Positions 44,709 through 52,749 of a DNA stretch of 64,000 nucleotides are shown piece after piece. Origin of the DNA: Pinirhizobacter soli (GTDB lineage: Bacteria > Pseudomonadota > Gammaproteobacteria > Xanthomonadales > Rhodanobacteraceae). The translations under genes were made by a program, and so were the position numbers. Numbering within the stretch: the stretch's first letter is position 1; every line of letters begins with the position of its first letter. The notes below the pieces were generated by a model. That model ran no database searches, had not been told where the DNA came from, and was given only the letters and a program-made list of their open reading frames with translations. The DNA is taken from assembly GCF_015905305.1 (NCBI RefSeq), contig NZ_JADZLQ010000001.1:1884599-1948598 (forward strand). Direction: 5' to 3'.

Positions 44709-44737
44709 TTAAATTCGTCCGCGGACACGGGTATAGT
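44709..44737 (+). promoter_or_regulatory. fis promoter
   Basis: TTAAAT (44709-44714) and TATAGT (44732-44737) are 17 bases apart, a fair sigma-70 match. It gives a leader of roughly 105-110 bases before fis. The GATCGATCGGTCGGCC stretch just downstream is symmetric in part. Confidence 0.5.
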
Positions 44738-44851
44738 CGATCCCTTCGCGATCGATCGGTCGGCCATTCGAGCCCAAAGCCGCGGTCGTAACATTCATGC
44801 AAATCCTGCAGGGCCATGGCTGTCCCTGCGCTGTTCCGTGAGGGGATCGAC

Positions 44852-45133
44852 GTGCACGCTGTCCGACTGACCGACGTTGAAGTGGCGAATGAACCGTCCA
44901 TGCAGAGCGCCCTCAGCGAATGTGTCAGCCGTACCGTGCGTCGCTATCTGAAGGACATTGGTGACACGCATTGCGATGAAGGCCTGCATGCCTTGGTCAT
45001 CCGCGAGGTCGAAGGCCCGTTGCTGCGTGAAGTGCTCGCCTTCCACGAAGGCAACCAGAGCCGTGCGGCTGCCGCGCTGGGCATCAATCGCGCCACGCTG
45101 CGCAAGAAGCTGTCAGCCCACGGCCTGATCTGA
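44852..45133 (+). CDS. fis: Nucleoid-associated DNA-bending protein Fis
   Basis: A 93-residue Fis that bends DNA and stimulates growth-phase promoters. The C-terminal helix-turn-helix [20 protein letters not shown] is very close to the enterobacterial protein, preceded by [15 protein letters not shown]. The start is uncertain. GTG 44852 has a well-spaced GAGGGG site and gives the usual length. ATG 44816 (105 residues) has its GCAGGG only two bases away. It is upstream of purH, as in related genomes. Confidence 0.92.
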   Translation: MHAVRLTDVEVANEPSMQSALSECVSRTVRRYLKDIGDTHCDEGLHALVIREVEGPLLREVLAFHEGNQSRAAAALGINRATLRKKLSAHGLI

Positions 45134-45140
45134 CGGGCGC

Positions 45141-45146
45141 TATAAT
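45141..45146 (+). promoter_or_regulatory. -10 hexamer TATAAT for purH
   Basis: A perfect TATAAT eight bases after the fis stop gives a leader of about 20 bases. The -35 region is not recognisable. Confidence 0.55.
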
Positions 45147-45173
45147 GGTCGGTCTCCTGCCTGGATTCCGGTC

Positions 45174-46763
45174 ATGCCCACGCCCGATCTCGTCCCCGTC
45201 CGCCGCGCCCTACTGAGCGTCTCCGACAAGCTGGGACTCATCGACCTGGCCAAACGCCTGTCCGATAAGGGTGTGGAGCTGCTTTCCACCGGCGGATCGG
45301 CCAAGGCCCTGCGCGATGCCGGCATCCCGGTCACCGAGGCCAGCGATGTCACCGGTTTTCCCGAGATCATGGACGGCCGTGTCAAAACGCTGCACCCGGC
45401 TGTGCATGGCGGCCTGCTGGGCCGGCGCGGCGTCGATGACGAGGTCATGCAAACGCACGGCATCGAGCCGATCGACCTGCTGGTGCTGAATCTCTACCCG
45501 TTCGAAAAGACCATCGCCACGCCGGGCTGCACGCTCGAGGACGCCGTGGAGAACATCGACATCGGCGGCCCCGCCATGCTGCGCGCGGCGGCAAAGAACT
45601 GGAACGATGTCGCCGTGCTTACCGATCCGGCACAGTATGACAACGCGCTCACGCAGATCGAGACTAAAGGCGGCCTCGACCGGGCGACCCGATTCGCACT
45701 GTCGGTGGCGGCGTTCAACCGGGTGGCTGCCTATGACGCGGCCATCAGCAACTATCTTTCCGCCGTGCAGCTCAATGACACGCAGACAGCCGTGTCCAGT
45801 GTCGATGCCTTCCCGGCACAGGCCAACCACTCCTTCATCAAGGTGATGGGCCTGCGCTATGGCGAGAATCCGCACCAGCAGGCGGCTTTTTACCAGGACG
45901 CTACGCCTGCCGCCGGGACACTCGCCACGTTCCATCAGTTGCAGGGCAAGGAACTGTCCTACAACAACATCGCCGACGCCGACGCTGCGTGGGAATGCGT
46001 GCGCCAGTTCGACGTACCCGCCTGCGTGATCGTCAAGCATGCCAACCCCTGTGGCGTGGCCGTGGCGGCCGATCCGCTGGCCGCTTACGAGCTGGCGTAC
46101 GCCACCGACCCTACCTCGGCCTTCGGCGGCATCATCGCCTTCAACCGGCCGGTGGACCATGCCACCGCCCAAGCCATCGTCGGCCGCCAGTTCGTCGAGG
46201 TGCTTATCGCGCCGTCGTTCGCCAGCGAAGCCCTGGCCGCAACGGCCGCCAAGGCCAACGTGCGCGTACTGGAAATCCCAAGCGGCGACGGCCGCAATAA
46301 CTTCGACTTCAAGCGCATCGGCGGCGGCCTGCTGGTGCAGACGGCGGACAACCACACCGTCAAGCGCTCGGAACTGAAGGTGGTAAGCAAGCGCGCGCCC
46401 GATGCGAAGGAACTGGACGACCTCTACTTCGCCTGGGCCGTTGCCAAGTACGTGAAATCCAACGCCATCGTGTATGCCCGCGACGGCCGCACCATCGGCG
46501 TGGGCGCCGGCCAGATGAGCCGCGTGGTTTCGGCGAAGATCGCAGGTCTCAAGGCCGAGGAAGCGGGCCTCACCGTACCGGGTAGCGCCATGGCTTCGGA
46601 CGCCTTCTTCCCTTTCCGCGATGGCATCGACGCCGCGGCTGCGGCGGGCATCCGGGCCGTGATCCAGCCCGGCGGGTCGATGCGTGACAAGGAAGTGATC
46701 GCGGCCGCCGACGAGCACGGCATGGCGATGGTGTTTACCTCGATTCGACACTTCCGCCATTGA
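45174..46763 (+). CDS. purH: Bifunctional AICAR formyltransferase / IMP cyclohydrolase
   Basis: A 529-residue enzyme that performs the last two steps of IMP synthesis. The N-terminal cyclohydrolase domain has [32 protein letters not shown] and [17 protein letters not shown]. The transformylase domain has [28 protein letters not shown] and [11 protein letters not shown]. The length is normal. It has its own TATAAT box after fis. In many relatives purD follows; here a convergent SBF-family transporter gene overlaps the 3' end by 29 bases instead. Confidence 0.98.
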   Translation: MPTPDLVPVRRALLSVSDKLGLIDLAKRLSDKGVELLSTGGSAKALRDAGIPVTEASDVTGFPEIMDGRVKTLHPAVHGGLLGRRGVDDEVMQTHGIEPIDLLVLNLYPFEKTIATPGCTLEDAVENIDIGGPAMLRAAAKNWNDVAVLTDPAQYDNALTQIETKGGLDRATRFALSVAAFNRVAAYDAAISNYLSAVQLNDTQTAVSSVDAFPAQANHSFIKVMGLRYGENPHQQAAFYQDATPAAGTLATFHQLQGKELSYNNIADADAAWECVRQFDVPACVIVKHANPCGVAVAADPLAAYELAYATDPTSAFGGIIAFNRPVDHATAQAIVGRQFVEVLIAPSFASEALAATAAKANVRVLEIPSGDGRNNFDFKRIGGGLLVQTADNHTVKRSELKVVSKRAPDAKELDDLYFAWAVAKYVKSNAIVYARDGRTIGVGAGQMSRVVSAKIAGLKAEEAGLTVPGSAMASDAFFPFRDGIDAAAAAGIRAVIQPGGSMRDKEVIAAADEHGMAMVFTSIRHFRH

Positions 46764-47724
46764 CCGGCCGCCGCGCGTAGCGGCGAGCCAGTACCGCGCA
46801 TACCATCAGCTGGATCTGATGAAACAGCATCACCGGCAGCACGATGCTGCCCAGTGGATGCCCGGCAAAGATCACCTTGGCCATCGGCACGCCGCTGGCC
46901 AGGCTCTTCTTCGAGCCGCAGAACACGATGGTGATCTCGTCCTCACGGCTGAAACCAAGCGCGCGGGCGCCGTAGCGGGTGATCAGCAGGGCCAGCGCCA
47001 GGATCACCGCATCGACAATGAGCAGGCCCGCCAGCACCGGCGCGGGCATCTGCTTCCATAGGCCTTGCAGCACCGCCGCACTGAAAGCGGTGTAGACCAC
47101 CAGCAGGATCGAGCCGCGGTCGACGAAACCCAGCCAATCCTTGTACTTCTGCACCCATTCGCCGATCCAGCGCTGGGCTACCTGGCCTGCAACAAAGGGC
47201 AGCAACAGTTGCAGCACGATGGCGCCCACGGCATCGACCGAAAGGCCGCCATGGCCGGACGTGCTGATAATCAGACCTACCAGCAACGGCGTAACCAGGA
47301 TGCCGATCAGGCTCGATGCCGAGGCCGAAACGATGGCCGCCGGTACATTGCCCCGGGCGATCGAGGTAAAGGCGATGGACGATTGCACCGTCGATGGCAG
47401 CGTGCACAGGAACAGCACGCCCAGGTAAAGCTCCGGCGTCACCAGGGGCGCCAGCAAAGGCTTCAGTGCCAGGCCCAACAGCGGGATCACCACGAAGGTG
47501 CTGGCCAGTACCACCGCATGCAGCCTCCAGTGGCGTGCGCCCTCCACCACCGCCTGGCGCGGCAGCTTCGCCCCGTGCAGGAAGAACAGCAGGGCAATGG
47601 CTAAGTCGGTGACCCAGTCGAATACCGTCGCCGCGATGCCCCGGCAGGGCAGCAGGCTGGCGATGATGACGGTCAGGACGAGGGCGGAGGTGAATCCGTC
47701 GGGAAGAAAGCGGCGAATATCCAT
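46735..47724 (-). CDS. Bile acid:sodium symporter-like (SBF_like, PF13593 type) transporter
   Basis: A 329-residue polytopic protein with about ten hydrophobic helices, matching the SBF-like group of the bile acid/sodium symporter superfamily. Segments are [57 protein letters not shown] and [19 protein letters not shown]. The solute is unknown; distant relatives carry organic acids and pantothenate precursors. Start ATG 47724 ([11 protein letters not shown]) fits the family, but no good ribosome-binding site is visible. The frame is open to 47859. The 3' end overlaps purH by 29 bases. Confidence 0.88.
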   Translation of the reverse strand: MDIRRFLPDGFTSALVLTVIIASLLPCRGIAATVFDWVTDLAIALLFFLHGAKLPRQAVVEGARHWRLHAVVLASTFVVIPLLGLALKPLLAPLVTPELYLGVLFLCTLPSTVQSSIAFTSIARGNVPAAIVSASASSLIGILVTPLLVGLIISTSGHGGLSVDAVGAIVLQLLLPFVAGQVAQRWIGEWVQKYKDWLGFVDRGSILLVVYTAFSAAVLQGLWKQMPAPVLAGLLIVDAVILALALLITRYGARALGFSREDEITIVFCGSKKSLASGVPMAKVIFAGHPLGSIVLPVMLFHQIQLMVCAVLARRYARRPVNGGSVESR

Positions 47725-47857
47725 CGATGTATTGGAACTTGGCGCGGGCTGCAGCGCAATGCGCGACCGGTCACGCAAATACTTGCCGTCACGCTCACAC
47801 CCGCTAGAGCCGTGCCAGTACACACTGGTGCACCTTACCCCGCTGCGAGGCCGGTAC

Positions 47858-48562
47858 ATGCCATACGAGCTCTACTACTGGACGGGCATCCAGGGTCGCG
47901 GCGAATTCGTGCGCCTGGCACTGGAAGACGCCAGGGCCGAGTACATCGACGTGGCCCGTGAAGAAGGCGACGATGTCATGACCCCATGGCTTGAGGGCAA
48001 GCACGAAGGCGCGGTGCCCTTCGCGCCACCATTCCTCAAGAGCGGGCGGTTGGTGATCGCCCAGGTGGCCAACATCCTGCAATACCTGGGGCCGCGCCTG
48101 GACCTTGTGCCCGACAGCGAATCGCGGCGGGCGCAGGCTCACCAGATCGAACTGACCATCACGGACCTGGTGGCCGAGGCCCACGACAGCCACCACCCGG
48201 TGGGCATGGGGCTTTACTACGAAGACCAGAAACCCGAAGCGAAACGGCGTGCCGCGGAATTCCGCAACGAGCGCATGCCCAAGTACCTGGGGTATCTGGA
48301 GCACTGCATCGAGCGCGGCGGTGGCCGCCATGCGTTGCGCGAGCACTCGTACGTTGATCTTTCGATGTTCCAGCTGGTGGCGGCGCTCAACTACGCCTAT
48401 CCCAAGGCCATGGCCCGGCTCGGCAAGAAACTGCCGCTGCTCACCGCCGTGCATGACCGCGTGGCGCAACGGCCGAACATCGCCGCGTATCTGGCATCAC
48501 CGCGACGACTGGCCTTCAACACCAACGGCGTCTTCCGCCACTATCCCGAACTGGACGGCTAA
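47858..48562 (+). CDS. Glutathione S-transferase family protein
   Basis: A 234-residue GST-fold protein. Residues 1-80 form the thioredoxin-like domain (YELYYWTGIQGRGEFVRLAL, then RLVIAQVANILQYLG). Residues ~95-210 form the helical domain with a C-terminal YVDLSMFQLVAALNYA and PNIAAYLASPRR. The Ser that normally binds the glutathione gamma-glutamyl group (Q-S-x-A-I) is replaced by Val in IAQVANI, so glutathione binding may be altered. The substrate is unknown. It is divergent from the SBF transporter with 133 bases between starts. Confidence 0.88.
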   Translation: MPYELYYWTGIQGRGEFVRLALEDARAEYIDVAREEGDDVMTPWLEGKHEGAVPFAPPFLKSGRLVIAQVANILQYLGPRLDLVPDSESRRAQAHQIELTITDLVAEAHDSHHPVGMGLYYEDQKPEAKRRAAEFRNERMPKYLGYLEHCIERGGGRHALREHSYVDLSMFQLVAALNYAYPKAMARLGKKLPLLTAVHDRVAQRPNIAAYLASPRRLAFNTNGVFRHYPELDG

Positions 48563-48566
48563 AACC

Positions 48567-49016
48567 CTACTGCGATTTCTGCTCATCCACCGTCTTGGGC
48601 GCTGCGCCCCACTCGTACACCTTGTAGTACACCGGTGCCACCGGGCCGAGCTTGGGATCACGCTCGAGCTTGCCGCTTTCATCGGCCATGATCTCGCGCG
48701 GCGGCCCATGCTTGGGCGTGATGCGGATCATGGTGATGCGGCCGCCCTCGCGGTATTCCTCGACGGTGTCTTCGCCTTCGGTACGAACGGTAACCTGCGG
48801 CGGCGGGTTGCCGTTGGCATCGGTGCCGCTGTCGTGCATGGCCGGAAGGTCGATGGCCGGGCGGTTTTTTTCCGGCGGCGGATTGGCCACCGGCGTGGCG
48901 CCCTTGTCGTGAATGCCCGGCGGAGGCGGGGCAGGCTTGAGGTTGAGGTCCTGGGCGTGGAGGCTGCCCGCGGCGATCAGGGCCAGGCCGGCGAGGAGCG
49001 GGATGTTCGGTTTCAT
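48567..49016 (-). CDS. DUF2782 family periplasmic protein
   Basis: A 149-residue secreted protein: a signal peptide (KPNIPLLAGLALIAAGSLHA), a proline-rich low-complexity region (~25-75), then the DUF2782 core PQVTVRTEGEDTVEEYREGG, GRITMIRITPKHGPP and VAPVYYKVYEWG. The function is unknown. DUF2782 next to polA is a recurrent arrangement in Xanthomonadales and Pseudomonadales. It is divergent from polA; the GGAGA site before its ATG is good. Its 3' end is four bases from the GST stop on the other strand. Confidence 0.9.
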   Translation of the reverse strand: MKPNIPLLAGLALIAAGSLHAQDLNLKPAPPPPGIHDKGATPVANPPPEKNRPAIDLPAMHDSGTDANGNPPPQVTVRTEGEDTVEEYREGGRITMIRITPKHGPPREIMADESGKLERDPKLGPVAPVYYKVYEWGAAPKTVDEQKSQ

Positions 49017-49103
49017 GACGAAGTCTCCGTGCAGACGCCGAGCATAACAGCGCCCTTACCCCTTGCGGCGTGAACGGGCCCGGAAAGCACACTCAAGCCA
49101 TGA

Positions 49104-49109
49104 GAGAAT
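49104..49109 (+). promoter_or_regulatory. -10 hexamer GAGAAT six bases before polA
   Basis: GAGAAT ends six bases before the polA ATG, and no Shine-Dalgarno sequence lies between. A leaderless transcript is predicted, with the start at or next to the A of ATG. Confidence 0.4.
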
Positions 49110-49115
49110 CCCAAG

Positions 49116-51833
49116 ATGGCCAAGCTCATCCTGATCGACGGGTCCTCGTACCTTTACCGCGCCTTCCACGCGCTGCCGCCGCTGACCAACGCCCAGGGCG
49201 AGCCCACCGGCGCGCTGTTCGGCGTGGTGAACATGCTGCGCTCCACACTGAAATCCGCTCCGGAGTACCTCGCCTTCGTGGCCGACGCACCCGGCCCGAC
49301 TTTCCGCGAGGAGATGTACCCGCAGTACAAGGCCAATCGGCCCTCGATGCCGGACGACCTGCGGTCCCAGGTCGAACCGATGCTGCGCATCGTCGGCGCG
49401 CTGGGGTTTCCGATCCTGCGCGTGACCGGGGTCGAAGCCGACGACGTGATCGGCACGTTGGCCGTGCAGGCGCGCGAACAGGGCATCGACGTGGTGATAT
49501 CCACCGGCGACAAGGATTTCGCCCAGCTGGTGGACGATCGCATCACCCTGGTCAACACCATGACCAACACCACCTTGGACGTGGATGGCGTATTCGCCAA
49601 GTTCGGCGTGCGGCCCGACCAGATCGTCGATTTCCTCACCCTCACCGGTGACAGCGTCGACAATGTTCCCGGTGTGGAGAAATGCGGTCCGAAGACAGCC
49701 GCCAAATGGCTCGCCGAATACGGCACGCTCGAGGCCCTGATCGCCTCGGCCGACAAGGTCAGCGGCAAGATCGGCGAGAACCTGCGCACGGCGCTGCCTA
49801 GGCTGCCGCTGTCGAAGGATCTGGTCACCATTCGCATCAACACGCCGCTGGAAGTGGGCCCGACCGACCTGCACCAGCGCCAGAGCGACAACGAATCCCT
49901 GCTGGAGCTCTACCGTCGCTACGACTTCAAGGCCGCCCTGAAGGAACTGGAAGCCGGCGGAGCCGCACCAGCTGCAGCACCGGCCGCGGCAGCGGCCCCA
50001 GCCGCGTTGATCGAGGCATTCTCCGCCCCCGGGGAATATGAACTCATCACCACCCGCGAAGCCCTCGACGCATGGCTGCCTCGCCTGCGCGAGGCAAGCG
50101 TGCTGGCCTTCGATACCGAGACCACCAGCATCGATCCGATGCGCGCGCAGATCGTCGGCGTGTCGTTTGCCGTGGAAGCGGGCAGGGCAGCCTACGTTCC
50201 CGTGGCCCACGACTATCCCGGTGCACCGACGCAGCTGTCGCGTGATGAAGTCCTGGGCGCACTCAAGCCGATCTTCGAAGACGCCTCCATCGCCAAGCTT
50301 GGGCAGCACGCCAAGTACGACATCAACGTGCTCTCCACGCACGGCGTCGACGTGCGCGGCGTGGCCTTCGATTCGATGCTCGAAAGCTACGTGTTCAACG
50401 CCACCGCCACCCGCCACGACATGGATTCGCTGGCCACGCGGTATCTGGGCTATACGACCATCAAATATGAAGAAGTCGCAGGCAAGGGCGCCAAGTCGAT
50501 TCCCTTCGGCCAGGTCGACCTCGACACGGCCACGCGCTACGCCGCGGAGGATGCCGACGTCACCCTGCGCCTGCACCAGGCGCTGTATCCGCAGCTTCAG
50601 GCCGAGCCGCGCCTGCTGAAGGTCTACGAAGAGATCGAAATACCCCTGGTGCCGATCCTTGCGAAGATGGAACAGCGCGGGGTGTTGATCGACATCGACG
50701 AACTGCGCCGCCAGAGCCAGCAACTGGGCAAGCGCATGGTGGAACTGCAGAAGCAGGCCTACGCCAGCGCCGGCCACGAGTTCAACATGGATTCGCCCAA
50801 GCAGCTGCAGGCCGTGTTGTTCGACGAACTGGGCCTACCGGTGCGGGTGAAGACACCCACCGGCCAGCCATCGACGAACGAAGAAGCGCTCGAAGCGATC
50901 GCCGACGCCCACGAGCTCCCACGCGTGCTGCTGGAATACCGCGGCCTGGCGAAACTGCGCTCCACCTATACCGACAAGCTCGCTGGCACCGTCAACGAAC
51001 GCACTGGCCGCGTGCACACCAGCTACCACCAGGCCGTGGCCGCCACCGGGCGCTTGTCATCGGCGGATCCGAACCTGCAGAACATCCCCATCCGCACCGA
51101 AGAAGGCCGCCGCATTCGCCAGGCATTCATCGCGCCGCCGGGCTGGAAGATCATGGCGGCGGACTATTCGCAGATCGAGTTGCGCATCATGGCGCATCTG
51201 TCTGGCGATGAAGGCCTGCTGCGGGCATTGGGCAACGGCGGCGACGTGCACCGGGCCACCGCCGCCGAGGTGTTCGGCATCCCGCCTGAAGAGATCACCG
51301 CCAACCAGCGCAGTGCAGCCAAGGCGATCAACTTCGGCCTGATGTATGGCATGAGCGCCTTCGGCTTGGCGCGCCAGCTGAACATCGACCGCGGCGAGGC
51401 CTCCGATTACATGGCCCGCTACTTCACCCGGTACCCGGGCGTGCGGGACTTCATGGAAGCCACCCGCAGCCAGGCGCATCGCGACGGCTACGTGGAAACC
51501 CTGTTCGGCCGCCGGCTCTACCTGGAAGAGCTGGCCTCGCGGAACCAGGCACGCCGGGCCGGCGCCGAGCGCGCGGCGGTGAACGCCCCGATGCAGGGCA
51601 CGGCCGCCGACATCATCAAGCGGGCGATGATCGCCGTCGCAGCCTGGATTGAGACACGCGACGACGTGCACATGCTGATGCAGGTTCACGATGAATTGGT
51701 CTTCGAAGTGCGCGAAGACGCCGTGGAAGCAGTTCGCGAGGGGGTGATCGAGCGCATGTCCGGGGCGGCGGAGCTCGCCGTACCGCTGATCGTGGACGTC
51801 GGTGTGGGCGCCAACTGGCACGAGGCGCACTAA
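49116..51833 (+). CDS. polA: DNA polymerase I
   Basis: A 905-residue polymerase for Okazaki-fragment processing and repair. Domains run in order. The 5'-3' exonuclease (1 to ~290) has LILIDGSSYLYRAFHAL, VTGVEADDVIGTLA and the helix-hairpin-helix VPGVEKCGPKTAAKWL. An Ala/Pro linker follows (~277-296). The 3'-5' exonuclease is intact: LAFDTETTSIDP, LGQHAKYDINVL and RYAAEDADVTLRLH. The polymerase domain has DPNLQNIPIRTEEGRRIRQA, MAADYSQIELRIMAHLS, RSAAKAINFGLMYGMSAFGL and MLMQVHDELVFEV. All catalytic carboxylates appear present. Confidence 0.98.
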   Translation: MAKLILIDGSSYLYRAFHALPPLTNAQGEPTGALFGVVNMLRSTLKSAPEYLAFVADAPGPTFREEMYPQYKANRPSMPDDLRSQVEPMLRIVGALGFPILRVTGVEADDVIGTLAVQAREQGIDVVISTGDKDFAQLVDDRITLVNTMTNTTLDVDGVFAKFGVRPDQIVDFLTLTGDSVDNVPGVEKCGPKTAAKWLAEYGTLEALIASADKVSGKIGENLRTALPRLPLSKDLVTIRINTPLEVGPTDLHQRQSDNESLLELYRRYDFKAALKELEAGGAAPAAAPAAAAAPAALIEAFSAPGEYELITTREALDAWLPRLREASVLAFDTETTSIDPMRAQIVGVSFAVEAGRAAYVPVAHDYPGAPTQLSRDEVLGALKPIFEDASIAKLGQHAKYDINVLSTHGVDVRGVAFDSMLESYVFNATATRHDMDSLATRYLGYTTIKYEEVAGKGAKSIPFGQVDLDTATRYAAEDADVTLRLHQALYPQLQAEPRLLKVYEEIEIPLVPILAKMEQRGVLIDIDELRRQSQQLGKRMVELQKQAYASAGHEFNMDSPKQLQAVLFDELGLPVRVKTPTGQPSTNEEALEAIADAHELPRVLLEYRGLAKLRSTYTDKLAGTVNERTGRVHTSYHQAVAATGRLSSADPNLQNIPIRTEEGRRIRQAFIAPPGWKIMAADYSQIELRIMAHLSGDEGLLRALGNGGDVHRATAAEVFGIPPEEITANQRSAAKAINFGLMYGMSAFGLARQLNIDRGEASDYMARYFTRYPGVRDFMEATRSQAHRDGYVETLFGRRLYLEELASRNQARRAGAERAAVNAPMQGTAADIIKRAMIAVAAWIETRDDVHMLMQVHDELVFEVREDAVEAVREGVIERMSGAAELAVPLIVDVGVGANWHEAH

Positions 51834-51920
51834 CTGCCTGTTTTTCGCCAGGTTTCCAAACCCTGAAAATTAACTGACTATTTTTTCGCCAAACCAGCGA
51901 ACTTTCTGGCCCTGCCCGCA

Positions 51921-51926
51921 TCTAAT
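51921..51926 (+). promoter_or_regulatory. -10 hexamer TCTAAT for the sX13-like sRNA
   Basis: TCTAAT places a start at about 51932, the first base of the first hairpin. The -35 region is not clear. Confidence 0.4.
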
Positions 51927-51931
51927 CTTCC

Positions 51932-52062
51932 GGAACACACGCAACGGTGTTCCGAAGGTGATCTCTCCTCCCTGAGTGAACCTACGGCTGCGAACCTCTC
52001 CCCTGGGTTTCGCAGCCACCCCAGCCCCGAAGGTCCCCCCCTGGCCTTCGGGGCCTTTTTTT
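51932..52062 (+). ncRNA. sX13-like small regulatory RNA downstream of polA
   Basis: About 130 bases after polA fold into three hairpins. SL1 pairs 51931-51938 with 51947-51954. SL2 pairs nine bases, 51986-51994 with 52009-52017, around a C-rich loop (CTCTCCCC). SL3 pairs ten bases, 52024-52033 with 52045-52054, around TCCCCCCCTGG and ends in seven T, a clear intrinsic terminator. The linker between SL1 and SL2 also carries CTCTCCTCCC. Location (after polA), three stem-loops and C-rich single-stranded motifs match sX13 of Xanthomonas, which binds G-rich, Shine-Dalgarno-like mRNA sites independently of Hfq. Sequence identity to sX13 was not tested. Confidence 0.7.
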
Positions 52063-52131
52063 GCGTGTCGTTTGGACCGGGCCAATGCGCTATCGTTCGC
52101 GCACTTTTCCCACCTGAGCAAAGGCAACCCC

Positions 52132-52638
52132 ATGTCCCTTTCCATGTCCCAGGCCTCCGTGCCGGTATTCGTGCGCGGCCTGTCCAACCTCAAGCACGTG
52201 CTGCAGAAAGGCCAGGCCCACGCCAAGGCCAAGAACGTTCCTGATGAAGTGATGCTGCAGACGCGGCTGATCGCCGACATGCTGCCGCTGGTCAAGCAGG
52301 TGCAGATCGCAACCGACGCTGCCAAGGGCTGCGTGGCACGGCTGGCCGGCGTCGAGCCGATCGCGGTGCCCGACGTGGAAGTGACCTTCGACGAACTCCA
52401 GGCCCGCATCGACAAGGTGATCGACTACGTCAAGTCGTTCCAGGCCAGCCAGATCGACGGCAGCGAAGACCGCGCGATCGTGCTGAAGATGCGCAGCGGC
52501 GAACTGAACTTCACCGGCCAGGACTATCTCTTCGGTTTCGCCCTGCCCAACATGTTCTTCCACATCTCCACCACCTACGCGATCCTGCGCGAAGCTGGCG
52601 CAGAACTGGGCAAGAACGACTACCTGGGCAACCGCTAA
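52132..52638 (+). CDS. DUF1993 family protein
   Basis: A 168-residue soluble protein matching DUF1993, a DinB-like four-helix-bundle family of unknown function. Typical segments are VFVRGLSNLKHVLQKG, LIADMLPLVKQVQIATDAAK and the C-terminal FALPNMFFHISTTYAILREAG. ATG 52132 follows an AAAGG site. The frame is open from 51976, but that part lies inside the sRNA gene. TATCGT at 52091-52096 is a candidate -10 box. Confidence 0.9.
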   Translation: MSLSMSQASVPVFVRGLSNLKHVLQKGQAHAKAKNVPDEVMLQTRLIADMLPLVKQVQIATDAAKGCVARLAGVEPIAVPDVEVTFDELQARIDKVIDYVKSFQASQIDGSEDRAIVLKMRSGELNFTGQDYLFGFALPNMFFHISTTYAILREAGAELGKNDYLGNR

Positions 52639-52749
52639 GCAACATCCCGCCAGCGCCGTCGAGCTATTCGACGGCGCTGATGGTCATACCAGGGGCTCAA
52701 CCCGTTTGCGCGTGGCCTTGCGCCAGCTGTGTGGGACAATGGCCGGCCC

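Noticed and set aside
44816..44851. Longer Fis starting at ATG 44816
   Set aside because: The purine-rich site is only two bases from that ATG, while GTG 44852 has a well-spaced GAGGGG and gives the usual Fis length. The longer form cannot be excluded.
45210..46760. A 516-codon open frame antisense to purH
   Set aside because: Same GC-driven effect; the amino-acid composition is unlike a real protein.
49056..50777. A 573-codon open frame antisense to polA
   Set aside because: Complete polymerase I on the other strand; no start signal or domain.
52681..52749. LexA/SOS operator upstream of dinG
   Set aside because: No palindrome resembling known LexA boxes was seen; only the GACAAT box is supported.
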